In this document: positions 17,779 to 27,894 of the stretch, piece by piece
How positions within the stretch are numbered: position 1 is the first letter of the stretch
Layout of the letters: each line of letters begins with the position of its first letter
DNA from: Balamuthia mandrillaris
Taxonomy: Eukaryota; Discosea; Longamoebia; Balamuthiidae
Direction of reading: 5' to 3'
Assembly (NCBI GenBank): GCA_031835245.1
Contig: JAVKOQ010000002.1
Location: 1-64,000 of the forward strand
DNA length: 64,000 nt
Notes under the pieces: model-generated
The model's input: the letters and a program-made list of their open reading frames with translations, nothing else
Told to the model about the DNA's origin: nothing
Databases searched by the model: none
Translations under genes and position numbers: made by a program

Positions 17779-20700
17779 TCAGTCGTCACCTGTATTCTCC
17801 CATAGAGGACTGGCTTGGACAAAGGTGTTGCCCTGGTAGATGGCGCTCTGTTCTCCAGCCATGCGAAGGCTGATGCCAGCAGCGAGGGCATCCTCCTCCG
17901 GCCTCTTCTTATGGAACCTCCACCAAATAAGGCCTGCCGCGGCGCCCGCTAACACCAACGATGCAGCCGTTGCTGCAACCACAGCCCCAATTATAATTGG
18001 CACATCGTCGTCATCGTTTCCTCCCCCACCTTTAAGTAAACATAACGCAATAGAGATAAAAAGCAAAAAGAATGTCAACAAATGCAATGAGAACATATAA
18101 GTAGAGAGGCGGATACGCACATAGAACGGTGCAATTAAGTGGGGTATCGGGAGCATATTCCAAAAGCTTGTCCCACTGCTCCACTCCCCAACACAACCCT
18201 CCGCAGTATCTGCACCGAAACAGCGTCGCATTGTTTTGCCCATTACACCCGCCACAGTCTCCATCCCACCTGCTGCACTCATCACAGTCATCCACACGAC
18301 TGAGCTCACAACGAGTGCTGTTGTTGGGATCGTCAGGAACGAGGATGCACCGGCCTTCCAAGCAATGATCCTCCTCAGGGTAGGGATCGCACTCGGTGCC
18401 GTTGGCAAGGGGGTCTCGTTCCGTGCCGCAACTTCCTCGCACGCACTTAAAGTCTTCACACAGGAAGAACGGCAGCCTTTCTGCAGCAGCATCGGCACGA
18501 AGCAGAGCCTGTTGAGGTTCCAGTTGGTTTTGAAATTGGTACTGATCCTGGCGGCGATAATCAACGAAAGGACGACAACTGGTTCCGTCAGGAAGGTCTT
18601 CCACGCGGCATTCTCCATTATCACATGTGAGCTGCAAGCACGTGCGTTGGCCGCAGAGGGTGCCGGCTGGAGCCAATACCGCAGTTTCGTTGTTGCACAC
18701 GCCATTGCCATCGCAAGTAAAGTAAGAGCAGCCGGGATAGTAAGGGCTGTCCTCATCTTCGAGAGTGAAGCAAACGGTGCTGCTGTCTCTGGGGCTGGAG
18801 GCACAGTGGCCATTCTCATCGCAGGCGAATCGCAAACACGGAGGAGCATCAAAGCCTGCAGGTTCGCAGGCAATGTCTTGGTTGATGGCTGTCGTTTCGC
18901 AGACGAGCTCCAACTGGTCATCAAACCTGCATATGCCAGAGTAACAAAAGTCGTGAAAGTCATCTCTGCCGTCGCGACAAGCCTTGTTCTCCAGAGCGTT
19001 GTTGTTGACGGTGTTGTCACAAAAGCCAACGTTGCCATTTGCTCTACAAACGCTCCTTTTGCAAGGCTCCGGAGCGAGCCCACAGGAATGCTCCAAGGTT
19101 CGAGCAGCAATTGGAGTTTGAACGCACTCAGCAGAGGCATCGCAAGTGAACTCCATGCAAGTAGCAGGTGTTCCACTTCCAGCACAAAACGTGCCAACCG
19201 CCAACGGATTGTAGACGCAGAGCTCTGCTGCGTTGGGATCGCTGGAACAGGCCACTGAGTGACACGTCCTCGCAGGACAGTCCGAGTGATCACCAGTTAT
19301 GGAGGGAACACAGTTGCCAGCTCCATCGCAGGTGTAAGCCAAGCAGCTATGGTCACGTGCGGCAGGACACGAGCTCCCTGCATTTTGAAACTGGCCTGCC
19401 TTGCATTGGCCAAAGTTTGCTTCGTCGCACGCTGGGTGGAAGCAGGTAATGGGAGCACAGTCAGTGGTATCTCCGGTCAAGTCAGGCACGCAGCTGCCAC
19501 CTTCACAGAAGTAAGCAATGCAGCTGTGATCGATGGGTCCAGTGCAGGCAGTTCCATCGTCCTTCGGAGCCAACGCGCAGCTGCCACCGGTACACTCTCC
19601 CTGTAGACAGGCATTGTTGTTCTCTCCTGTAAAGTCACAAAGCAAACCATTGGGCACGTTAACAGGTTGGCAGGTCCCGCTCTGGCACTGTCCTGCGGTG
19701 CATTGGTTATCATCGTTATAGGGGCATGAGGTGGTATCAGCCAACGGAACTGCGTTGCAAGTGCCTCCTCCACACTGTCCTTTCACACAAGGATTTGACT
19801 GATCCGCCAGAGTGCAGGACCTGGAATCGGTGACTTGCACAGCGACGCAGGTGCCAGAGGAACAGGTGCCAGTCACGCAAGAATTTCCTCCACCAAGAGA
19901 GCAAGCTCCAGCAGCGTTGCCGGTGACTTGGCAACTGCCAGACACACAAGACTTGACCTTGCATGCTTCGTTTTGAGAGCAGCTGCCACGCGGGGTGTTG
20001 GAGACTGTGCAGCCACCGGCACCATTGCATACTCCAGACTGACATACGCTGAGATTGTCATTGCAAGAACGGTCTGCCCCGTAAAAGTTTTGAATGCAGT
20101 TTCCATTTCCGTCGCACTTGGCGCTGGCAGGGCGGCACCGCGTATGGAAGGAAGGGTTGTTGATAACCGGACAGCTGGTGTCAGCGGCTTTGTTGGCGAC
20201 CTGACATGTTCCCTGTGCTGTGCATCTGCCCTCTTGACAAGAGGTTAGAGTGGTGCCAGTGGGGGAGCACGTCTGTCCTGTCTTGGGGAGCACTTGACAC
20301 GTTCCGTCGCTGGTGCATCTGCCTTCCTGGCATGCGCTCAAGGTCATGCCAGAAGGCGTGCATTGGGTATCGGCAAGGGCCAAGGCCACCTCGCAAACTC
20401 CGTTCACGCAAAGCCTTCTCCGGCAGGGTGCCAGCCCAGTTGTGGAACCGCAAGTCTGGCCGTTCTTGTCGTTAACAGCGCGTCCTCCTGTGGCACAAAC
20501 GCAGTTGAAGCACTCGGTGGGTTCGCCACCAAGGTTGCAGGACGCTCCGTTGTCCTTGTTTTTGTATTCACATTTCCTGGAGGACCCACCAGCACACGTC
20601 CACGTGGTGCATCGTGTGTTTATGCGAAAGTTTTGATCGTAGTTGGAGATTGAGTTGAGGGAGGTGTCTGTACCGGTGGAGCAAGGACTGTCCTTGCTGC

Positions 20701-21880
20701 GGGGAGGTTGGTTACAAGCTCCTGTCTGTGCATCACAGCTGCCCTGGTCCACGGTGCAGCCTTCGTCCTGTTCAAACTCCAACGTGCAGGTCTGGACGTT
20801 GTTGTTGCTGGTGAATTCGCAGACTCCTCTGGTTTCATCGCACTCTCCGAAGCCACAAACAGAGTCTTGCGCGGCGCAGGCAGCATTGTCTCCACAGGAG
20901 ATACGCAGCGTGGCGAAAAGGTAGTTGACGTTGTCCTTCTGTTCCTGAGAGATGAAGGACACTTCGTCGGCTAGCTCGGTGGAGGTAGGTACCACGCAGG
21001 TGTCTGGCACGAACTCTTGAAGCAACAGGGTGAGATCTCCCACTTCCACCACCGACTGTACGTTGACGGTGATGCGATCGGAGCAGTAGCCTCCTCCTTT
21101 GTTGTCTAGAGGAGTTGTGTAGTATGGACAGCATGGCAAGAGCGAGGACCACGGAGCCCGCCAATCGTTCCAGTACTTTGTTTCGGCGACTGGGCAGCTT
21201 GTGCATGTGTTTCCACTGTACGAACGGCATTTGTCTATTTTGTTTTTATGGTTTGAGTAAATGAAAGAGTAAGATGCAAACTTCAATAACGAGAAAGTAA
21301 ACGTTTGACGCTGGTTAAGAAACAAGGACAACCGGTGGAGTGTCTCATACCTGTATTAGCAGTCTCATCAATGGTCACGGAAATAGGCAGGCTAAAGGTC
21401 TCTCCTTGGATTTGAACGTTGATTGTCAACGTCACGCTTGTTGCAATAGAGGCCGCCTCATCGATTCGAAAGTTTTCATGTGTGATAGAGCCCAAAAGAA
21501 ATGGAGGTTGGCCAGGTCCTGGCTCGTAGTTGATGTTACGAACACCACGAAAGACGAGTCCGCTCTGCTTTCCTCCTCCTTGGGCTATACCCCAACGCAC
21601 AGAAGAGAGGGAAGTGGAGAGGCGAGTGTCTTGCCCGCAGGGTTGAGTTGTGGAGGTCTCGGTCAGCGTTTGGCATTGCAGGAGGTTGCCACCTTGGCAG
21701 TTGGACCACGTGCCAGAAGAAGATATCGTCAAAGTTTGCACTTGAGCTGTTGCCGTTTGAAGTTCGTAAGAAGGTGCCCACGGAGCAAGCAAAAACAGGA
21801 TGAAAGATACCAAGGGCTGAAGGCAAACCCACGCACAACAGGAACACCCGAAGTACTAACAGTGTATCTCGAATCAACAT
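17779..21880 (-). CDS. Large cysteine-rich type I membrane protein with choice-of-anchor K-like N-terminus, 4 exons
   Basis: Exons in coding order are 21811-21880, 21351-21746, 18121-21234 (a single 3.1-kb exon) and 17779-18029; total 3831 nt, 1276 residues. A signal peptide (VLRVFLLCVGLPSALA) is joined by a 64-nt intron to QVQTLTISSSG. Residues about 30-300, with WGIAQGGGKQSGLVF, LGSITHENFRI and SVTLTINVQIQG, resemble the choice-of-anchor K domain. Next come about 800 residues of repeating cysteine modules of the form C-x-E/S-G-x-C-x-x-G-x-C. A Gly/Asp-rich hinge, one membrane span (IIIGAVVAATAASLVLAGAA) and a 45-residue cytosolic tail end the protein. The layout suggests a surface adhesin or matrix receptor; ligand unknown. 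Both flanking genes lie on the same strand. Confidence 0.85.
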
Positions 21881-22804
21881 CTGCGAAGCGGGAGTAGTAA
21901 GTTTTAAAATACGAAACAAAGCAATACGCCGGAGTATCTTACGCTGTCCATACAATAAATATTGTTTCTTGCAAACTGGGTAGGTAGTTCCTTTCAGGCC
22001 TGGCGTTTCTTGTCTGTCCGTCAACTTTCTCCGTTAACTTCTTTGGTCGTATAAAAAACCGGTTGGAGTCACGAAAAGAGAAAAAAAAACATTTTTCGGA
22101 GACCTCACGTAGAAAAGGTCCCACTATGGGACATTGTTTGTCAAAACGACGCATTTCTCCATAAAAAGGACATGAAATGTGAGGTCAGCGTTTCCATAAA
22201 AAGAGGTGATCGGTGAAGAGGACGATCAACAAGATGAAGCTGACGTGGCGTTTGTAGATTGGGTGAATATGTTTGAAAAAATAAGGAAAGGGAGAAAGAA
22301 AAGTGCACCTTCTTCAGCATTACTTTCACTGTGGGATCAATTTACTCTTTTGGGGGAAGAGAGGCCCAATGAAAAAGCAAGGAGGAAGATGAAACGGATA
22401 TGTGTGAGATGAACTACCGTACCTTCCGGCGGAACCTCGCACCAAAAAAAAAAAAAAACGCTTTGCCCGGACCAACATATCCGTAGTTCATCTATTCAAG
22501 ACAAGAGCACTCCTCCCCGGCCAGCCCGTCAGGCCCAAAATGACGATTGAAAACGAGCGAACAACGTGCGTATGTTTTCTTCTTTGAAGAGGCTTTCTTT
22601 CCCAAGAATATTCTGCTTGTCCGGGATAACTTGTTCGCGTACAGCTGAAGCACCAAAACTTTCTTCTCCTTTGCTATTTTCGGTCGACAACAGTGGCACG
22701 TCAGCGGGGGCAGGGATTGTTTTCACATATGTTAGATGAGCACAGGTACAAGAGAGAAACCTAAAACCTCGGCTTACTCGTTTTTTTTTAAATAGGAAGA
22801 GCTC
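21881..22804. other. Intergenic region between the cysteine-rich gene and the sulfotransferase
   Basis: This 924-bp region holds the promoter of the cysteine-rich gene and the 3' end of the sulfotransferase. It contains a perfect short hairpin (GTCCCA-CTA-TGGGAC, 22118-22132), an 11-bp inverted repeat AGATGAACTAC at 22407-22417 and 22483-22493 around an A15 run, and a GTCGAC element at 22683-22688. A 68-codon frame at 22206-22412 (+) has ordinary composition but no recognisable domain and no flanking exon; I do not call it a gene. Confidence 0.5.
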
Positions 22805-23794
22805 TTACTCTGAATCCTTCAGGGAAACAGGGGGTGAGGCCTCCCAACCGAATAACAAGAAGTCCGTCACATACATTTCATAAACTTGTCGCCACAACTG
22901 CGGCGTGTAGTACTCCACCAGTTTCTGGGTGGCGTTCGTTGGATGGATATATCTCTTGAGGAGTGCTTCCAGCCCATAGCGTTGCACCAGGTTTCCCCGC
23001 CACTCTGAAAGGACTTTCCCGACTCCTTCTTGCATGTTGTCAAAGTGAATCACGTGATACACCGGAAGAGTCTTGTGGAGGTCACCTCGGATGTGCTGAG
23101 GGAGGAAGTGATTGTCAATGCGGTCGTACCTGTTACGTCGGACCTTAGGAAGACGCCTTGCCAGTCTGTCCACCAGTTGAGGAAAAGAGAGGTCCCGATA
23201 GGCAGGGACTTCTTCGTTCTTTTGGACTACTTTGTCCAAAAAGTAGGAGAGCACGATGGAGTGAGGGTCCCGCACGATAACCACTTTCAGATAGTCGTCA
23301 CTTTTGAGCATTCTCTCGGCATCTGCTGGAGAGAAGTCGCAGAGACGTTTCAGCCCGTTGAGATGTGGATCGTGTGTGTAGTTGTAAAAGTGTTTTCTAA
23401 TGGGGAGACCTTCTATCTTTTGAAGGAGTTGTTTAACCACGGTGCTTCCACTTTTGGGAGTAGCCAGGAAGATGAGCTTCTCTTTGAGAACAATGAACGG
23501 GCTTACGTCCCAGTTTTTACAGTTGAGAGTGGCATCTCCCTCCGTGAGAGTGAAGGTGTATGGAGCAGAGGAAGGGGTGGTAACAAAAACGGAAGGAGAT
23601 GCGGTTGGGGCAGACCGATGGTCAAGAGAGGTTGCGATAGTGGAGGAAAACAACCGGGACCCTGTGACAGGACTCTTTACAATGGAGGACCCATCCCCAT
23701 TCATAACCGTTCCATAGTTCAACGTTACGATCCAAAGAGAGGCAGCGCAAAATGAAAGCATGATACATCGATGAGAGAAAAGCCGCCGATACAT
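22805..23794 (-). CDS. Golgi-type carbohydrate sulfotransferase (Sulfotransfer_2-like), intronless
   Basis: This 329-residue protein has a short cytosolic N-terminus and one signal-anchor span (CIMLSFCAASLWIVTL, residues 10-25), the type II layout of Golgi sulfotransferases. A Ser/Thr-rich stem leads to the catalytic part. The 5'-phosphosulfate loop is IFLATPKSGSTVV near residue 109 and the 3'-phosphate site is VVIVRDPHSIVLSYFLDK near residue 172, both needed for the donor PAPS. It would sulfate glycans or glycoproteins in the secretory path; the acceptor sugar cannot be told. It is intronless, unlike most neighbours. The start lies 152 bp from the divergent SLC35-like gene, so they may share a promoter. 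Confidence 0.82.
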   Translation of the reverse strand: MYRRLFSHRCIMLSFCAASLWIVTLNYGTVMNGDGSSIVKSPVTGSRLFSSTIATSLDHRSAPTASPSVFVTTPSSAPYTFTLTEGDATLNCKNWDVSPFIVLKEKLIFLATPKSGSTVVKQLLQKIEGLPIRKHFYNYTHDPHLNGLKRLCDFSPADAERMLKSDDYLKVVIVRDPHSIVLSYFLDKVVQKNEEVPAYRDLSFPQLVDRLARRLPKVRRNRYDRIDNHFLPQHIRGDLHKTLPVYHVIHFDNMQEGVGKVLSEWRGNLVQRYGLEALLKRYIHPTNATQKLVEYYTPQLWRQVYEMYVTDFLLFGWEASPPVSLKDSE

Positions 23795-23945
23795 TCGGAA
23801 GCCTTCTTATCGGCCACTGCTTCTTGTGTGTCCTGGTTTGTTTCCTGGACCGGCACCGACCAATCAAAAATCAAAATTATGATCGTGTCGTCCTGAAAAT
23901 AATGAATTCACCGTGACGACGTGAGAAAGAAAACGGAGAAGAAAG
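23795..23945. promoter_or_regulatory. Short divergent promoter between sulfotransferase and SLC35-like gene
   Basis: Only 151 bp separate two divergent start codons. The interval carries CGTGTCGTCCTGAAAATAATGAATTC and CCGTGACGACGTGAG (about 23884-23925), which resemble the TGTCGTCATGAAT element and its complement seen upstream of XPC and the oxygenase. Confidence 0.5.
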
Positions 23946-26051
23946 ATGGGAGACAGGTCCGCCCACAAGAGCAGCAGTGGCACAACCTACCGGTTCTCTT
24001 CCAGCGAGGTGAGCGATGAGCACGAACAGACCCACGAGAAAGGCGTGGCCTGGAATGCCATCAGCCTCAGCATCCTCTACCTCGCCGTACTTTTTTCCTC
24101 ATCTTATTCCTCCTCTTCTCCTTCATTACACTCTGCTGAATCTCACTCCCATCTCATTTCCTCCCTCCCCTCTTCTTCTTTGTTGTTTCACACACACAAA
24201 AAAAGTTAGGCACAGCGATGCCCATCTTCAACAAAGTTTTGTTCGACGGCCAGTGGGGTCTGGGCGGCTACCCTTTCCCCATCACGGCCTCCATGCTGCA
24301 GGTCCTGGCCACCGCTTTGGTGCTGGTCGTCTACGGGGCGGCTCGCCATTGGTACGGCCTGCTGGAGAAGAGGAGGATCAGCGAGGAGGAGCATGGCCTG
24401 CCCTTGTTGACCGCGGCCTACGAGGAGAGTTGGGTCTTTGGGCCCTATTTTTGGTGGAAATGCAAGCTTCTTTGTCTCCCTTCTTTCTTCTTTGCTGCTG
24501 TGATATCACTCACCAACTTGGGGCTCTTCTATCTCGACATCAATGCTCACGTTCTCCTCCGTTCTACAGAAGTATCTCTTCTTCTTCCTCCCTTCCTCCT
24601 ACCTCTTTCACTCTTCTTCTTTTCTTCTTCTTTCTCTCTTTCGTCATTCTCTCTCTCTCTCTCTCTCTCTTTCGCCATTCTCCTCCTTCTCCTTTATCAC
24701 CGTTTGCCCTTCTTTCTGATAGTTGCGCACAAACATAAAAACACAGATTTTGTGGGTGGTTGTGTTGGCATGGATCATACAAAGGGAAACTCCGGGATGG
24801 AGTACCCTTTCATGCTGCTTGGGCCTTATCATGGGCGTATTCCTCATTTCCTTTGATTTTGAATCCGGGGTTTGCTATTTCTTTTCCTTCTCACCTTTCG
24901 TTGTGCTTCCTTCTTCTTGCTCCTCTTCTTTCTTCTTCTCCCTTCTTCTGACACACGTTTGGTTTGTTATCTTTGTAGATACGATTTGAGGTAAAAGCGT
25001 TGTCAATTAACTTGGCCAGCGCTTTGGCTTCTGCTTTAATGGTTGTCACAATGCGATATTCCTGCGTGCGGCTAAGAGAGTGGGAACCTACTATCACCGT
25101 TTTTGAGGTACGCTTCAGTTTTCTTTTTCTTCTGCTTCTTCTTTCCGTTGATCTGTCTAACAACAACAAAACCACCATAATAATAAACATAGATTACATG
25201 CTTTAAGATGAGCATGGCAGCTTTATTGATGATACCAGCGTCATTGGCCGTGGAGATTGATGCATGGGAGGGCCTTGGCACCGCCTCTACTTCTGCCAAA
25301 TTGTTAGTTGTCGCCGGCATTCTCCTTACTTTACTTTATCAATCTGCCGGTATGCTTCAAACTTTCTTTTCTTGTTCGTCATTTCTTTTTCTTTTTACTC
25401 ATTTTTCGTGTTGCATTCTTGTCCTTACTTTCCTTTGTACCTCTCTACGTTGGCTTTCTTTTCATTTTCGATTGACACATAATACATTACATAGTGGTAG
25501 GATTAGCAGCATATACCTTGGCAACAACAGTAGGAATCATCTCACAAGGAAAGATCATACCACAACTCGTCTTTGGTGCTCTCTTCCTTGACAAACGCTT
25601 TACTTTGACTGTGCCTCATCTGCTGGGCGTCACCCTAGTGGTCGTCAGTACTTTGGGTTATTCCTTTCTTCGTTGGTGGCCATCCTATTTGGCAGCAAAA
25701 GCCAAAGAGAGAAATGCTGTCTTCTTTCGTCTCTCTGCTCCAACTTCATCGACTTCTTTTTCTTCATCTACGACCAAAAAAACGAGCAAAGGAGGTAGAA
25801 GAAGCAGAAGCGGAACACATACTCCAGCCTCCTCCTCCTCTTCTTCTTGTTCTTCTTCTTCTTCTTCGTCGGCGAAACAGATTTTGACAAAAACGGGAAG
25901 TGAGAGATCAGCTTTGGAAAAACAACAAAAAATGAAAACAAGAAAGAAGGAAGATGAAGGAGAAGGAGACAATGACGATGGCTCGGTATTTTGGGTTGGC
26001 ACTCCCTCTACCTCTTCAACTGCTGCACTTTCTTCTCGTGCTTCTTGGTAA
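23946..26051 (+). CDS. SLC35/triose-phosphate-type drug/metabolite transporter, 6 exons
   Basis: Exons 23946-24086, 24206-24571, 24747-24869, 24979-25107, 25208-25349 and 25495-26051 sum to 1458 nt (485 residues). About ten membrane spans follow a 45-residue polar N-terminus. Motifs fit the nucleotide-sugar/triose-phosphate translocator family and look closest to SLC35C2: LGTAMPIFNKVLF in the first span, HVLLRSTEILWVVVLAW with the conserved polar residues after span 4, FEVKALSINLASALASALM, and LATTVGIISQGKIIPQLVFG near the end. It probably exchanges a sugar nucleotide or phosphorylated metabolite across the Golgi or ER membrane; substrate unknown. The C-terminal 130 residues are Ser/Lys/Glu-rich and probably cytosolic. 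Pairing with a divergent sulfotransferase hints at shared use in glycan modification, which is inference only. Confidence 0.88.
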
Positions 26052-26145
26052 GCTTTATTTTGTCCTTTGTCAATACTTCTTCTTCATTTGCGCCTTTCAT
26101 ACATAATATACTCTTAGAAACAAAACAAACATAAAGAAAGAAACG

Positions 26146-26841
26146 TTACGAAGAAGAAGCTGAAATCCGTTCAAGCGCCTCCGTGATAACAGAAGGCTCC
26201 ATACGAGTCATGTAATTCGGATCCACGAAGCGAGCACGAATGACGCCCTCTTTATCGATGACGAACGTGCCCGGCACAGGCAGGTTGTTGCTCCTATCGG
26301 CGTTTCTTTGGGTCAGGTCCAGCGCGAAGGCATTCTTGATGAGCGCCAGGTAACTCTCTATCGGCGTGAACTGCAGGCGATAGTCGACAATTGCTGTTTG
26401 GTCTGCATCCGTGAGAACAGGAAAGCTGGTTTCTTCAGAGGAGGCCTTATCGGAGGGGTCGGCCGCTTCTGGTGTAACGGCGATCAGCTGCGCGCCGAAC
26501 CTCTCTCGCCAGGAGGGGAGGTGTTGGGAGTAGGCCCGGAGCTGGAGGTTGCAGAAGGGGCACCAGGAGCCGCGGTAGAAGGTGAGCACGACGGGACCTT
26601 CGCGGAGGGCGGAGGATAACGCGACCGGCTTGCCCTTCTGGTCGAGGAGGGTGAAGTCGGGGGCTTTCTCGCCGACCGGCCGGCCTTTGCCCTGCTCGCC
26701 GTTGTGTTGCTGTACGGCTTGGATGGCGTCCTGCACCACCTTGGAGACCTCAGGAGGAAGGCTGATGCTGTTGAGGAAGCCTTCAATGCTGTCTTTGAGG
26801 GAGGAGGAGGTTACAGCGGTGTGTTGGGAAGGAGAACTCAT
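26146..26841 (-). CDS. Peroxiredoxin-like (AhpC/TSA family) protein, intronless
   Basis: This 231-residue protein has a thioredoxin fold of the AhpC/TSA type from residue 55: GEKAPDFTLLDQKGKPVAL, then VVLTFYRGSWCPFCNLQLRAY with a CxxC pair where peroxiredoxins have the peroxidatic Cys, then LIAVTPE, FPVLTDAD and VPGTFVIDKEGVIRARFVD. It should reduce peroxides or act as a thiol oxidoreductase in the cytosol; no targeting signal is seen. The RGSWCPFC form is typical of bacterial peroxiredoxin-like proteins, and the gene has no intron and high GC, so ancient transfer from bacteria is plausible but untested. The helical N-terminal 50 residues match the extended version of this family. Confidence 0.87.
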   Translation of the reverse strand: MSSPSQHTAVTSSSLKDSIEGFLNSISLPPEVSKVVQDAIQAVQQHNGEQGKGRPVGEKAPDFTLLDQKGKPVALSSALREGPVVLTFYRGSWCPFCNLQLRAYSQHLPSWRERFGAQLIAVTPEAADPSDKASSEETSFPVLTDADQTAIVDYRLQFTPIESYLALIKNAFALDLTQRNADRSNNLPVPGTFVIDKEGVIRARFVDPNYMTRMEPSVITEALERISASSS

Positions 26842-27282
26842 GGTTGTCTTTGTTGTGTATGTGTGTGTGTGTCTTTGTGCCCCGGTGTATGCTGTTAGCC
26901 TATCTTATCCACCCCAAGCAACTCTTTTCTCCACGCTCCTGTCCATGGTGATATCACTCTCCTTCCTTTTTTATCATGACAATAGCCGTGTTCATTTATA
27001 CTCGAACCGCCCTCCGCTTCTTCACTGTTCGTTTTTTGTGCCTGCTCACTTCTCAGTTGTAGAGTCACTTCCTCTGAATACCCAAGAAACACTGCAGAAA
27101 CAAAGAGGTGGTGCAGGCGTGGAAGGAAAGTTGTGAAAAGGATAAAACCAATTGAAAGAAAATGATAAGAATCCTTATCGAAGTTCTTCATGATGAATTG
27201 TAGTGGTTTGGCTTTGGTGACCTATATCCTGGTGTTTTTTGAAAACCAAGATACCTTCTTAACAAGGTTCGGATGTTTATGG
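26842..27282. promoter_or_regulatory. Divergent promoter between peroxiredoxin-like and first BTB/T1 gene
   Basis: A 441-bp interval between divergent starts. A TG-repeat (TGTGTATGTGTGTGTGTG, about 26855-26872) lies just upstream of the peroxiredoxin start. The plus frame could extend the BTB protein upstream to an ATG at 27190, but that extension is not BTB-like. No other element is recognised. Confidence 0.45.
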
Positions 27283-27894
27283 ATGGAACGTTCGCCCAAG
27301 GCTGAGGATGATGCCGTCGTGGATTTGAATGTGGGAGGGACCTTCTACTCCACCACACGCTCGACCTTGCTTCGCTTTGACTCCATGCTGAACAGAATGT
27401 TCAGCGGCCGCTTCGACCTCCGCAAACGGGCAGAGGATGGAAGAGTGTTCATCGACAGAGATGGGGAAGTGTTCAAGTTTGTCCTGCAGTATTTGAGGGA
27501 CGGGGACTTGGAGGTGGAGGATATGGACTTGAACCTGGTGAGACGGCTGAAACGCGAGGCTGCTTTCTTTTGCCTCAAGGAGCTGGAAAACAAGTTGAAG
27601 GCTCACCTCACAGCTGAAGAAAAAAGAGACGAGAAGCAACGACCCAAAAAAGCCAAACACTTTTGGGTGAAGCTTTATTTGGTGGGGAAGCCTGCCAATG
27701 TGCAGGCAGAGTGGTACGTGAGACGCAAGCCCACGGACTCTTTTGACCTGCGCGAGGTGCTGCAAGGCGAAAGGACGCTGAAGAGAGCGGTCGTGAACGT
27801 GTGCGACTATCTGAGCCAGTATAACTTTGCCCTGGTCAACCACGCTTGCTACGACCGTGGCGTCTCGCTTTTGATGTTCAGAGGAGAGTGTTGA
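27283..27894 (+). CDS. BTB/T1-domain (KCTD-like) protein 1, intronless
   Basis: This 203-residue protein begins MERSPKAEDD. A T1-type BTB domain (residues 10-105) has VVDLNVGGTFYSTTRSTL, FDSMLNRMFSG, VFIDRDGEVFKFVLQYLRDG and REAAFFCLKELE, typical of KCTD proteins that form oligomers and often bring substrates to CUL3 ubiquitin ligases. The C-terminal part (KHFWVKLYLVGK ... RGVSLLMFRGE) is not a known domain to me but is shared with the next gene in layout. No membrane segment is present, so it is not a channel. A longer frame from 27190 exists; the start at 27283 gives the usual short leader before the BTB fold. Confidence 0.88.
   Translation: MERSPKAEDDAVVDLNVGGTFYSTTRSTLLRFDSMLNRMFSGRFDLRKRAEDGRVFIDRDGEVFKFVLQYLRDGDLEVEDMDLNLVRRLKREAAFFCLKELENKLKAHLTAEEKRDEKQRPKKAKHFWVKLYLVGKPANVQAEWYVRRKPTDSFDLREVLQGERTLKRAVVNVCDYLSQYNFALVNHACYDRGVSLLMFRGEC

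Noticed and set aside
18236-19258. 340-codon plus-strand open frame
   Set aside because: It is antisense to the single long exon of the cysteine-rich gene, whose frame has conserved modules and TM/tail logic; the antisense product has no domain.
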